Of a stretch of 26,305 bases of DNA, positions 5,486-14,046 are shown one piece after another. The position numbers and the translations under genes are program-made. Source of the DNA: a virus; IMG/VR virus record IMGVR_UViG_3300005511_000066, positions 1 to 26,305 of that record. One strand, given 5' to 3'. The notes below the pieces were generated by a model. That model saw nothing but the letters and a program-made list of their open reading frames with translations. It made no database searches and was not told where the DNA came from. How positions within the stretch are numbered: position 1 is the first letter of the stretch; the number at the start of each line of letters is the position of its first letter.

Positions 5486-7374
5486 ACACGATCGACTGGC
5501 GCGATACCCGGAACGAAGCAGACCGCGCACAATATGCGCGGGAACTGTGTGAAAGCTTCTTAGCTAATCCGCAGTATTGCGCATGGTTCGATGAAGCGGC
5601 CGAATGCTTCGACTTCGATGAAAGCCGTCAGTGGACTGAAGAGGAAGAAGCTGATCTGATCGACAACGGGATGGTTCCTTATGTGTCGAACCAGATCAGC
5701 TTCAGGATCGACAATGTCAGTGGATCTGAGGTCCTTACAAGAACACGCCTGAAGTTTACGGCCCGCTCCCTGGCAGAAACTGCTCTGACCTCGGCGCAGG
5801 TGCTGACTGATCTGGTGCTTTTCCTGCAAGAGCGGAACGGAAGCAGCTCGAAATGGTCGCAGGCCATGCGAAAAGCCCGTGTCTGCGGGTTGGCATGGAA
5901 CCACCTCGTGCCGACTAACGACACCATTGAGGAGCATATCCCAAGCTCACTGGATGTCGTCTACGATCCGCTCGATATGACCATCGACTTCAGCAACAGC
6001 CGTGGGCGTGGGTTGGTGGCATGGTACACGCGCGATGAGATGCTCCGGAAGTATCCGGGAAAAGCCAAAGAGATCGACACGGCTATGTCGAGCTGGCGTG
6101 GTCTAGGTGGCGCGTACTGCGATCTGAAGGCTCCGGCTGGAATCAGAAGCCAGCGCATGACGTTTGCCGGGTGCGGATATTTCGACAAGTCCAGCAAGAA
6201 GCTCATGCTTGTTCGCTTTTACTATCGGGTGCCGAAGACGTTTTATACCTACACGTCCAAAGAGGGCATGATCGTCAACACCTTTTACAAGGCGGAAGCC
6301 GAGAAGGAATCCAGCAAGAAGCGCGGCGGCTACAGCAAGAACGAGGGCTATCAGGTCCGGTGCTGCGTTTTCTCAGGCTCCGTGGTCTTTGACGAATTCG
6401 AATACCCGTATCAGCTGGATTATTATCGCGGCGCCATTCCCATGACGCCTGTTTGTCTAAAGCGTGAGGAGAACACCGGTATCCCGTACGGCATGATCCG
6501 TGCGGTCAAAGATGACCAGAAAATGTACAACAAGAAGATGTCGAAGCTGAATTGGTACCTTTCAGCCCGCCAGGTCGTGATGGACGCGAACGCCGTGGAC
6601 GACGTGGATGCTCTCGCCAGTGAGGTAGCGCGGCCGGACGGCATCATAATGAAGCGGAAGGGTGCCGAGCTGGAAATCCAGAAGAATCTGGACGAGGTTG
6701 CTGCGCACTCTGCCTCTCTGCAAATGCACATCGCCAACATCGAACGCAATATGGGCGTCTTTGACGAGTCCGCAGGTGCGCAGACAAACGCCACAAGCGG
6801 ACGGGCCATTCAAGCCCGAAAGAGTGGCACCAATACCACCCAAGCCCTTCCGATCGACCTTCTGCGCCTTGCCAAGCGCAATTCAGGCCGACTTATGGCT
6901 ATCATGGCCCAAATGAAGTTTGACGAGCGGATGGTGTTTACGATCCGTGGCGACGACGGGCAGCCTCAACAGCGGATGATTGGTCCATCCCTCGGCGCTG
7001 ATGGGAAGCCTGAAAAGGACCCGGACGGTAACATCGTTCGTCAGGCTGATATTCGAGGCATCACCTTCGACGTGGACCTCATTGAATCCCCTGATGTCGC
7101 TAGCACGACAGAGGAGGAAAAGGATCGCCTCGCAGATATGTATGCGGCCGGTCAGCGTCCCGACATGCTTCCGCCTGAAGCCCTGATCTCCATGGGGTTC
7201 TCCGAATCCAGCCACATCGTCCAGTACGCAAAACAGAATTTCCAGCAACAGCTTCAGCAGGCCCAAGTCGCGCTGAAAGAGAACGAGCAGCTTAAGGCTA
7301 CGCTCGCAAAGATTCAGGGAGCGTCAAACCCTCCCTCAATGCCTACCGGCGGCGTGCCCGGTAATGTCCAATAA
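5482..7374 (+). CDS. Portal protein, P22-like; natural start codon absent
   Basis: The portal forms the twelve-part ring through which DNA enters and leaves the head. The frame is open from 5476 to 7374. Protein-like sequence begins at NTIDWRDTRNEADRAQYARE (5485 on), followed by FDEAAECFDFDESRQWTEEE and VPYVSNQISFRIDNVSGSE, typical of P22-type portals. The C-terminal tail is glutamine-rich (AKQNFQQQLQQAQ) and should form the barrel helices. No ATG, GTG or TTG precedes the conserved N-terminus: the codon at 5482 is GTA, where GTG would have overlapped the previous stop. The first ATG, at 5671, would remove about 60 conserved residues. Either initiation is unusual, the start is mutated, or there is a base error. 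Family assignment is firm; the start is not. Confidence 0.85.
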   Translation, partial: VNTIDWRDTRNEADRAQYARELCESFLANPQYCAWFDEAAECFDFDESRQWTEEEEADLIDNGMVPYVSNQISFRIDNVSGSEVLTRTRLKFTARSLAETALTSAQVLTDLVLFLQERNGSSSKWSQAMRKARVCGLAWNHLVPTNDTIEEHIPSSLDVVYDPLDMTIDFSNSRGRGLVAWYTRDEMLRKYPGKAKEIDTAMSSWRGLGGAYCDLKAPAGIRSQRMTFAGCGYFDKSSKKLMLVRFYYRVPKTFYTYTSKEGMIVNTFYKAEAEKESSKKRGGYSKNEGYQVRCCVFSGSVVFDEFEYPYQLDYYRGAIPMTPVCLKREENTGIPYGMIRAVKDDQKMYNKKMSKLNWYLSARQVVMDANAVDDVDALASEVARPDGIIMKRKGAELEIQKNLDEVAAHSASLQMHIANIERNMGVFDESAGAQTNATSGRAIQARKSGTNTTQALPIDLLRLAKRNSGRLMAIMAQMKFDERMVFTIRGDDGQPQQRMIGPSLGADGKPEKDPDGNIVRQADIRGITFDVDLIESPDVASTTEEEKDRLADMYAAGQRPDMLPPEALISMGFSESSHIVQYAKQNFQQQLQQAQVALKENEQLKATLAKIQGASNPPSMPTGGVPGNVQ

Positions 7375-7391
7375 CGTTGGGGATTCAAGTG

Positions 7392-8243
7392 ATGACGACA
7401 CCAAACGAAGACCAGAACCTGCAAGAGCAACCGAACGGCACCGAAGCCGGGGACGAGACAGACGATGAAAACGTCGGATGGACGAACCCGGAAGAGGAAT
7501 CCGATCAAGCTGACGGGAAACCTGATGCCGAAGAAGATGCCGGTAACGAAGACGCTGATGAGACCGAAGACGAGGAGCAGAAACCTGCGCCAGAAGCTAA
7601 CGCCTCGGATGGGTCGAATGACCGTGAGAAGGCGCTTCGCGACAAGTACTCGATGAGCAAGAACGAGGCTGAAACGCTTCGCAAAGCGGCTCGCAAGCTA
7701 GAAGCCGATGGGCTTCTTGACCGCGACGAGATTGCTGAAGCGATCGGCGTTAAGAAAGACTTCCTCGATGCTGTCCTCGATAAGCAGGATCTTCCGGAAG
7801 TCGGCGAAGACGGGCATGTAAGCGCTCTTCAAGAGCGTTTCGTGGAGGACTTCAACAACCCGACGCTCGATAAGGCCGCTGAACGGCTTTACGGCGATAA
7901 GGAAACGCGCGGCAAGATCCTGAAGGCGTTTGACTACGCCGTTCAGAATGATCCGAAGGTGCGTGAGAAGTACCTGAACGCGTCGCCAGACGACGTGTTT
8001 TATCTGGTGATGGATGAAGGAAAAGCCGCGCTTGATACCTTCAACCAGGCGCAAGAGCTTGGCGGTCCTGCCGGTATGATGGCGGAAATCGCCCGTCTCC
8101 GAGCCGAGAACGCCGAACTGAAAAAGAAACCGGTCGTCAACACACAGGCACAAAAGTCCGATGAGGACGAGGAACCGGATGAAGAGCATAAACCCGCACC
8201 TCAAAGTGCGCGCGAAGCTCGTATCCGGGCAATGATGAACTAA
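7392..8243 (+). CDS. Head scaffolding protein
   Basis: A 283-residue, very acidic protein placed between portal and coat, exactly where P22-type phages keep the scaffold. The first 75 residues are almost all D, E, N, G and P and are probably disordered. The middle is helical (ALRDKYSMSKNEAETLRKAA; DEIAEAIGVKKDFLDAVLDK). A short coiled coil follows (MMAEIARLRAENAELKKKP). The end is basic and helical (SAREARIRAMMN), as expected for the tail that binds coat protein. The scaffold directs coat assembly and then leaves. Starts at TTG 7377, GTG 7389 and ATG 7392 are all in frame; the ATG is chosen, with GGGGA upstream. Confidence 0.8.
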   Translation: MTTPNEDQNLQEQPNGTEAGDETDDENVGWTNPEEESDQADGKPDAEEDAGNEDADETEDEEQKPAPEANASDGSNDREKALRDKYSMSKNEAETLRKAARKLEADGLLDRDEIAEAIGVKKDFLDAVLDKQDLPEVGEDGHVSALQERFVEDFNNPTLDKAAERLYGDKETRGKILKAFDYAVQNDPKVREKYLNASPDDVFYLVMDEGKAALDTFNQAQELGGPAGMMAEIARLRAENAELKKKPVVNTQAQKSDEDEEPDEEHKPAPQSAREARIRAMMN

Positions 8244-8260
8244 AATAAAGGGTTTAATTC

Positions 8261-9391
8261 GTGACAACCGCGAATATTCCAGCCGGTAGCAATAACGCCC
8301 GGCAACAATGGGCGGATACGGCCCTTGAGTATCACTTCAGCGAGTTTCCGCTCTTGAACGTGATGAACCCCGGCAACGGTGGCGACACTCTCGAAGGCTG
8401 TATTGTCAAAGAGACATTCGATGCTGGTGAAGGCGATGCAAAGACCTACACGTTCCGTGTCCCGGTCAGTACCAGTACGGTGAAACAAGGTGATGCCCGT
8501 ATCCAGGGGACGGGTAAGTCGATAACGTACGGAAACGACAAGATCACGCTGCAAGAGTACGGCGACGAACTGCAGGTGAAGAACCGCACGATGAACAAGC
8601 AGCGTTCCAAGCTTGACGTTGACAAGGACACCAGCAAAGAACTCGGTAGTCAGTCTGGCCGCTTCGCGATGGTGAAGACGATGGCTGCGCTGACAGACGT
8701 TACCCGTGGCCGGACGCAGAAGCGCTATCTGTATGGTTCGGCTGAGGCCAACTATAACGCGACTCACGCGACGGCGCTGGCAAACGTTGATGCTACCGAC
8801 GACAAGCTTACGCTTGCTCTGCTCGGGGACGCTATCAACAAATTCAAGACGCAGTCCAGCGGCCTTGGATTCATGCGCCCAGCAAAGGTGGAACTGAGGG
8901 ACGGTACCACTGTCGAGAAGTTCGTCGGTCTCTTCCATGGCAACGCGATCCGCGACCTGAAGAAGGACCCGGATTTTAAGACCTCCGTGTACCAGAAAGA
9001 CAATCCACTGTTCGACGTAATCACAGGCTCCAACTTTGTCGGCGAATACGAAGGGTGTTTGATTTACGCTCTCCTGCCGGTAGACGGGGAGAATGACACT
9101 CTCTTGCTGAGTGGTGTCGGCGCAGGCGGTATCAATGTCGCGCACAACCTTATTCTTGGCATCGGCGCTGCCGTTCTTGCCTATGGTAAGGAAGCCGAAC
9201 CGGATACCAATATCAAATACAGCATGAGTAACAACGGCAACATGATTGTCACCAAGGTCGGTGATGACCACGGCCGGGATACTCTCTGGGCATGGCGTAA
9301 CGTGATGGCCTTCCAGAAGCTCGTTGACGACAAAACCAACGAAGACTTCGGCGTGGGCCACCTGTTCACAAGCGCGAAGGGCGGCCTCTAA
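8261..9391 (+). CDS. Major capsid protein (N4 gp56/DUF4043-like)
   Basis: A 376-residue protein directly after the scaffold. It begins with a helix-rich arm (NNARQQWADTALEYHFSEFP), then ITYGNDKITLQEYGDELQVK. The central part includes RGRTQKRYLYGSAEANYNAT and FVGLFHGNAIRDLKKDPDFK. The end is beta-rich (NGNMIVTKVGDDHGRDTLWA, NEDFGVGHLFTSAK). These features suggest the HK97-fold coat proteins grouped with N4 gp56 (DUF4043), as judged by memory of the family. The GTG start has AAAGGG eight bases upstream. A strong hairpin follows the stop, in keeping with its need for high expression. Confidence 0.82.
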   Translation: MTTANIPAGSNNARQQWADTALEYHFSEFPLLNVMNPGNGGDTLEGCIVKETFDAGEGDAKTYTFRVPVSTSTVKQGDARIQGTGKSITYGNDKITLQEYGDELQVKNRTMNKQRSKLDVDKDTSKELGSQSGRFAMVKTMAALTDVTRGRTQKRYLYGSAEANYNATHATALANVDATDDKLTLALLGDAINKFKTQSSGLGFMRPAKVELRDGTTVEKFVGLFHGNAIRDLKKDPDFKTSVYQKDNPLFDVITGSNFVGEYEGCLIYALLPVDGENDTLLLSGVGAGGINVAHNLILGIGAAVLAYGKEAEPDTNIKYSMSNNGNMIVTKVGDDHGRDTLWAWRNVMAFQKLVDDKTNEDFGVGHLFTSAKGGL

Positions 9392-9402
9392 GGCTGACTG
9401 AA

Positions 9403-9422
9403 GGGGAGGCAGCAACCTCCCC
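9403..9422 (+). terminator. Strong hairpin behind the capsid gene
   Basis: GGGGAGG (9403-9409) pairs perfectly with CCTCCCC (9416-9422) around a six-base loop. There is no T run, so it is unlikely to end transcription on its own. It may protect the capsid message or limit read-through into the next gene, and it buries the only good ribosome site (GGAGG) ahead of 9426. Confidence 0.4.
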
Positions 9423-9425
9423 ACA

Positions 9426-9734
9426 ATGAAAGATCAGACAATGACTCAAGTTAACCTTCAGCTGACGGACGGAACCGTCCGCCCAGCTCCGGCTGACGTA
9501 GCGGTGACCGCTGTCACTTCCGGTGGAGCGACCAAGACCGTGACCTTCAACAACGTGAAGACGATTCAGGTTGTGAAGGCGGTCGTCATCATCACGAGTG
9601 CGGGCGTACGCCGCGTGCCTTCTGGTGCTGTGACTGTTGGGACGGGCACTAGTGCCAACGTGCTGACTGTCGCAGATGGAAGCTACGCTAGCGGCGATAC
9701 GATCATCGCTGAAGTGCTGGGCTACAACAGCTAA
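9426..9734 (+). CDS. Small beta-rich head or decoration protein
   Basis: A 102-residue protein (97 if the ATG at 9441 is used) with a repetitive beta pattern: TQVNLQLTDGTVRPAPADVA, then KTVTFNNVKTIQVVKAVVII, VRRVPSGAVTVGTGTSANVL, and DTIIAEVLGYNS. It has no cysteine and few charges. Its place between capsid and head-completion genes fits a capsid decoration or cement protein, but no family is recognised. Perfect hairpins flank it on both sides, so its dose is probably set apart from its neighbours. Confidence 0.6.
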   Translation: MKDQTMTQVNLQLTDGTVRPAPADVAVTAVTSGGATKTVTFNNVKTIQVVKAVVIITSAGVRRVPSGAVTVGTGTSANVLTVADGSYASGDTIIAEVLGYNS

Positions 9735-9740
9735 TCCCTC

Positions 9741-9759
9741 GGGGGCGGGATAAGCCCCC
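9741..9759 (+). terminator. Hairpin between decoration and head-completion genes
   Basis: GGGGGC (9741-9746) pairs with GCCCCC (9754-9759) around GGGATAA. No T run follows. It repeats the design of the hairpin at 9403-9422 and may be a partial terminator or message-stability element. Confidence 0.35.
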
Positions 9760-9784
9760 ACAAATTTCAAGGAAAGCTTCTGAT

Positions 9785-10416
9785 GTGGACGTCGCCACCA
9801 TCATCACCAACATCAAAAGCCAGTCGCTGACCGGCAATACCGGTGCGCCGGACGATGATGCGAAGATCCTGCGCACATCAACAACAGCTATATCCGGATC
9901 ATCAGCCGGGCCGTACAGCTCTATCCCGGCTTCTTCCGGAAGTTCATCGACGTCACAGTGACGGACGGCGTGGCACTCTGGCCGTATTCGCTCCTGAAGA
10001 TCCTGTCCGTCGCCGATACCGGCAACAACAACGCGAAGCTCACAGCCAAATCTCTCGATGAAATCCAAGAGACGGATTTCGGCCTGACCGCAGTTGGCAA
10101 TCCGGCATATTACGAAGAGATCATGAACGGGCTGGTGACGTATCCCCGGAATTCCACCACCCTGAACGTCGGTTGTGTGCTGATGCCGCCGCTTCTCACT
10201 GCGGATACTCAGGAAATCGACATCCAGATCCCGGTTTTGTACCACGAGACCATCCAATGGGTTGCCCAGAAGATGATGGCCTTTGATGAGCGGGATAAGG
10301 TGACTGGCCTCGAAATTCAGTTCACTGAGGCTGAATTCGATGAGCTTATGAGTGGCTACCTCATGTTCCTCTGGAACAAGCTTCCTGCCGAGAAGCGGCG
10401 GGTCAAAGCATGGTAG
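9785..10416 (+). pseudogene. Head-completion protein (P22 gp4-like), frameshifted
   Basis: GTG at 9785 follows AAGGAAAG (9769-9776) and encodes VDVATIITNIKSQSLTGNTG and DDDAKILR. At 9874/9875 the protein-like sequence jumps one frame and continues INNSYIRIISRAVQLYPGFF and RKFIDVTVTDGVALWPYSLL down to FLWNKLPAEKRRVKAW. Adding one base restores a single 210-residue protein; a T there would give R-Y-I-N. As sequenced, the first frame stops at 9961 after 58 residues, and a GTG at 9958 could restart the last 152. Gp4-type proteins plug the portal and connect it to the tail, so loss should block infection. Position and sequence style support the family; decay and base-calling error are both possible causes. 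Confidence 0.7.
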
Positions 10417-12230
10417 CAACCCGGCCCGGCCTCTTCGATGGAAGCCTGTTCACGCTGTTTCCGCGTGCGCTCTCGAACTCCTCGCTCAGTCCGACCGTTC
10501 TCAATGCCTCCCAATACGCCCGTAAGCTGGTCAACATCCTGCCGAACAAGAAGAAGGCAGGCTCCGGAGCGCTCCGCTACGGCATGGGCAAGAAAGGCCC
10601 GGAATCCGTGGTCGAGCTGGTGGATGGATGGGAATACCGGAGATCGGACGGCACTATCGAGACGATATCACTGGGCAGTGACAACGCGCTTTACCGGTAT
10701 GACGAGGCACTGGACACCTATGAAGAGGTCAAAACCGGGCTCTCCGAGCTTGGGCTCGTCGGCACCACGACCTTCAACGGCAAGCTGATCTTCTGCAACG
10801 GCATTGATGCCAATTTTGCCTATGACGGCACGGAGTTCACCAACCTCGGGGAATACGTGGAAGACCGTCTTGCCGGAAACTACCAGTGGGTCTCCTCCAG
10901 CAGCTTCAGCCTCGATCCTGCCGGTGGTCGAACGGATTATCCGGACGGCCGGAAGGTCCGCGTGACGTTTGCCACCTCGGGCGTGATTGAAGGGACGATC
11001 GCAAGCTCAAGCCTCGTCGGCGCTACCTTGACCGTCACGGTAACAGACACGCCTTTTCCGGCCTCGGACGAGGATATCGAGATGATCGAGTATTTCGATG
11101 AGCCTCCGCCGTTCTCGTTTATCACCACGGCGAACGACCGCCTGTGGGCATTGAGCGGGGGTGTGTCCCGACCGAAGGTTTATCGCGGGCCCGACCCGAT
11201 GAAGATTTCCTACACGCCGATCCCCAATAATGAGAATTCATGGTTCGACCAGGGGACGGACACCAGCACGCAGGAAGTCGCGTACATCAATATCCAGAAC
11301 AAGGCCAACCTGTTTGATGAGCTGCTGGCTATCGGCAACTATAACGGCGCGATGGTCTTTTATGGCCGGCTGCGGACCTACATATGGCAAGGCTATGATC
11401 CGGGTGATATTGGCGGGTTCATCCCGGTCAAGACGCTGGCAGTTGGCCTGATCCACCAAAAGCTCCGGCAGTCGATGCCGAATGACGAGGCGATCGTGAC
11501 GCCCTTTGGGCTCCGGACACTCTCCGTGCAGGCGCAGACGGACGGGATTGAGGTCACCAGCGACATCGGCAGTACGCAGGATGGGGAATTCAGCGACAAG
11601 ATACGGGCGCTTCTGGCGGACGATGAGTCGTACCGCAAGGCCCGCAGCTTCTTTTATCAGCGGGACGGGCTGTTCGGGTACAAGCTCGATGACACCGGCC
11701 TGATGGTCTATGTCCTCAATGATAAGGCCAAGGGGTGGACGCAGTTCGCCGGATACTTTGCCGATGCCAACAGCTTCATTCCACTCGGCGACAATCGCCT
11801 GATTATCCAGCGCGGAATCCAAGCTTATCTTTATGCGAACGGGACGGATTCCCTTGTTGGCGAGTCGTATGCCGATGATGAGGAGCCGATTGACGGGCTC
11901 TGGTGGCTCCCGTGGCTGTCGCGGAATGCCCGCTGGGGCAACCGCGCTGTGGAGATCCTGCTCGAAGACACCGCGCCGAATATCACCATCATGCTGGACC
12001 GGATGATCGACTTCCGGGAACAGAACGTCGTCACGAGCCAAGTCCCTGTAGTCGGTGGTGGCTCTCAATGGGATGAGGCGCTGTGGGACGTAGGCGAGTG
12101 GGATTCCGGCACCGTGAATCCGGTCGTCTCAGACAAATTCCTTGCAGATAAAGCCTTCTGCTACCGCCTGTCGTTCTCAACGACAGAGGGGCCGGTGAAC
12201 CTGCTCGGACTAAGACCAATAGGAAGGTAA
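10410..12230 (+). CDS. Tail hub/stabilisation protein, P22 gp10-like
   Basis: A 606-residue, beta-rich protein overlapping the gp4-like gene by seven bases. It opens RPGLFDGSLFTLFPRALSNS and LPNKKKAGSGALRYGMGKKG. A series of tryptophan- and tyrosine-rich strands follows (WEYRRSDGTIETISLGSDNA; FNGKLIFCNGIDANFAYDGT; LLAIGNYNGAMVFYGRLRTY), suggesting a propeller-like fold. The end has GGSQWDEALWDVGEWDSGT and GPVNLLGLRPIGR. Order (after gp4) and length fit the gp10 class, which closes the head beneath gp4 and carries the tail needle and fibres. A gp26-like needle is not recognisable nearby. Confidence 0.75.
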   Translation: MVATRPGLFDGSLFTLFPRALSNSSLSPTVLNASQYARKLVNILPNKKKAGSGALRYGMGKKGPESVVELVDGWEYRRSDGTIETISLGSDNALYRYDEALDTYEEVKTGLSELGLVGTTTFNGKLIFCNGIDANFAYDGTEFTNLGEYVEDRLAGNYQWVSSSSFSLDPAGGRTDYPDGRKVRVTFATSGVIEGTIASSSLVGATLTVTVTDTPFPASDEDIEMIEYFDEPPPFSFITTANDRLWALSGGVSRPKVYRGPDPMKISYTPIPNNENSWFDQGTDTSTQEVAYINIQNKANLFDELLAIGNYNGAMVFYGRLRTYIWQGYDPGDIGGFIPVKTLAVGLIHQKLRQSMPNDEAIVTPFGLRTLSVQAQTDGIEVTSDIGSTQDGEFSDKIRALLADDESYRKARSFFYQRDGLFGYKLDDTGLMVYVLNDKAKGWTQFAGYFADANSFIPLGDNRLIIQRGIQAYLYANGTDSLVGESYADDEEPIDGLWWLPWLSRNARWGNRAVEILLEDTAPNITIMLDRMIDFREQNVVTSQVPVVGGGSQWDEALWDVGEWDSGTVNPVVSDKFLADKAFCYRLSFSTTEGPVNLLGLRPIGR

Positions 12231-12234
12231 GTAA

Positions 12235-13128
12235 ATGCGTATGAACTTCATCGCCGCTGCGCTTTTGACGGCGGTAGCGGCCAACACTCAAGCAGCCGTC
12301 TGGGAGCGCCCGGCCGGTGCCTACACGCCGACCAACCACTCGGTCAACACGACCAAGTACCAGACCGATCGCGCCAACGGCGTTGCGATCAGCTCTGCCA
12401 AAGTGGACGGCGACGTGAACAAGGCATTTGAGGGGCTGAACAGCCTCGAAGCCCGTGTTGCACCCTCTGTAATTGGCCAGTCAGGCAAGTTTCTGAGCAA
12501 CAATGGCGCTGCGACCTTCTGGGGGCTGATTTCGCCATCTTCGATCAGTTCCGGGGCTGCAACATCGGGACAGGTGCTAAAAGCCAACGGTTCGGGCTCC
12601 TCCGCGTTCGGTCTGCTTGATGCGACAAGCTTTGCAAACCTCGGGGTGTCCGGTTCCTACGTTGCGCCGATCATGACGGTGAACACGGCGGGGCAAGTCA
12701 CCTCGATCACGTCTACGAATGTCATTTCCGGGACAACGATCAGCGCCAGCACTGTGAGCGCAACCAACGTCTCGGCAACAAACCTGCAAGTGAGCGGCAC
12801 GATCATCAGCACCAGCCTGCTTCCTGTTGCAAGCGGTTATATCAGCACGACCACGACCGGCTGCTCCATCCTGAAAGGGTCGGGCCTGAGCGGCTGCACG
12901 CGCATCAGCACGGGCGTCTATGGGGTGAGCTTCACAACGGCGATGCCGGACGCGCTTTATAAGGTCAACTGCAACCTCGATAACTACAAGGTGGCCTCTT
13001 GGGCGGCGACTTCAGGCGGAGTTGCCCGTCCGAATACGACCACCGGGTTCTATCTCGGGGTGCTGAACGGGACCGGAACCGTGGACTATCAGGACAGCAA
13101 CCGGATCATGTGCGTGGTGTACCCGTAA
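12235..13128 (+). CDS. Exported fibre-like protein with Sec signal peptide
   Basis: A 297-residue protein. The first 20 residues (MRMNFIAAALLTAVAANTQA) are a clear Sec signal peptide ending in a TQA cleavage site. The mature part is low in charge and rich in S, T, G, A and V (GTTISASTVSATNVSATNLQ), with the repetitive beta look of phage fibres. A C-terminal domain has three cysteines (TTGCSILKG, SGCTRI, KVNCNLD) and ends RIMCVVYP. It lies between the gp10-like hub and the ejection genes, so a virion role is expected, yet it carries an export signal. ATG at 12235 follows AGGAAGG; an ATG at 12241 is also possible. It ends in a TAATG overlap with a 26-codon frame. Confidence 0.7.
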   Translation: MRMNFIAAALLTAVAANTQAAVWERPAGAYTPTNHSVNTTKYQTDRANGVAISSAKVDGDVNKAFEGLNSLEARVAPSVIGQSGKFLSNNGAATFWGLISPSSISSGAATSGQVLKANGSGSSAFGLLDATSFANLGVSGSYVAPIMTVNTAGQVTSITSTNVISGTTISASTVSATNVSATNLQVSGTIISTSLLPVASGYISTTTTGCSILKGSGLSGCTRISTGVYGVSFTTAMPDALYKVNCNLDNYKVASWAATSGGVARPNTTTGFYLGVLNGTGTVDYQDSNRIMCVVYP

Positions 13129-13191
13129 TGCGCAAAATTGTTGCCAAGGATTCCGGCATGGCTGATATTCAACGTAAGGAAAGTTCGATGC

Positions 13192-14046
13192 GTGGGGTTG
13201 TTCAGTAGTATCAGCAAGCTGGCGTTTACGCCCTCGCTCCTCAACGATGTCCTGAACCCGAAAACGGCCTCCACACCCATTCCAGAGCAGGCGCAGTTCG
13301 AGCCGTTTATCAATGAGATTGCCCGTACGAAAACTGAGCGCGTCAAGCAGCCGGACGGGACGTGGGCGACGGTTTTCAAACAGCTCCCGCTTTCTCCGGA
13401 AGATCAGGCGTACATGGACCAGCTTGAGGGCCTCCGGTCCAGTTCGCTGGCACACATCAAGGATATTTCGCAAAACTTCGACCTGACCAAGTATCCGGAG
13501 ATAGCCCAGTACCTGAAGGATTATGAAACGACCGCCAATCAGGCGATTAGCAAGGCGGCCTACGCCACAAGTCTGGGACAAGAGAAGCTGCTCGGCCGTG
13601 TTGGTCAAGCGAACAGCACAGCGGCTGACAATGCTCGTGTGGGACGTGCTGCAACTGAACAGGACCAGCGGGCATCGTTAGGGCGCGACATGAGCGCAAT
13701 CAAAGAAAACGCTCGCTCGAACGAGCTTAATCGCCAGATTGGTCTGTATAATGTGGCGACAGGAGGGATTACTGGCCAACAAAACACGCAAATCGCGTCT
13801 CTGGCGCCTGCGATCAGCGCCAGCCTATCTCAGCAGGCCAATGACCAAGCTTACAAGAACGCAGTGGCTGGAGTTGTCGGCGCGAACAATGCGTCAGCTT
13901 TGGCAGGACAACAGGCTGGGCTGAGCAACCTTGTAGGTCTTACCTCGCTGGCGGCTGCGCCCTTTACGGGCGGCACGAGCCTGATGCTGCCAAGCCTCTA
14001 CGGGGCGGCCAGTAAGAGCGGTTACGCAAAATACGGAGCAGCATAA
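13192..14046 (+). CDS. DNA ejection protein, P22 gp7-like
   Basis: A 284-residue internal virion protein. It starts with a membrane-active-looking segment (MGLFSSISKLAFTPSLLNDV), then a helical, polar middle (SQNFDLTKYPEIAQYLKDYE; RAATEQDQRASLGRDMSAIK). It ends with an alanine/glycine-rich region (VGANNASALAGQQAGLSNLV, then FTGGTSLMLPSLYGAA). It is the first of three consecutive genes that match the P22 gp7-gp20-gp16 set, which leave the head before the DNA and form a channel through the envelope. GTG at 13192 is chosen because AAGGAAAG (13176-13183) lies eight bases before it; the TTG at 13138 is unlikely. An out-of-frame ATG sits four bases upstream. Confidence 0.75.
   Translation: MGLFSSISKLAFTPSLLNDVLNPKTASTPIPEQAQFEPFINEIARTKTERVKQPDGTWATVFKQLPLSPEDQAYMDQLEGLRSSSLAHIKDISQNFDLTKYPEIAQYLKDYETTANQAISKAAYATSLGQEKLLGRVGQANSTAADNARVGRAATEQDQRASLGRDMSAIKENARSNELNRQIGLYNVATGGITGQQNTQIASLAPAISASLSQQANDQAYKNAVAGVVGANNASALAGQQAGLSNLVGLTSLAAAPFTGGTSLMLPSLYGAASKSGYAKYGAA

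Noticed and set aside
8240-9424. A 394-codon open frame on the minus strand opposite the capsid gene.
   Set aside because: It mirrors a confident capsid gene, spans both of that gene's ends, and has no family resemblance.
11238-12068. A 276-codon reverse frame within the gp10-like gene.
   Set aside because: Shadow of a well-supported gene on the other strand.
13138-13191. An N-terminal extension of the gp7-like protein from TTG at 13138.
   Set aside because: The GTG at 13192 has a proper ribosome site and gives a sensible start; the extension looks random.
13128-13208. A 26-codon frame starting in the stop codon of the exported fibre-like gene.
   Set aside because: No protein features. It may serve only to carry ribosomes to the GTG at 13192, so it is not listed as a gene.
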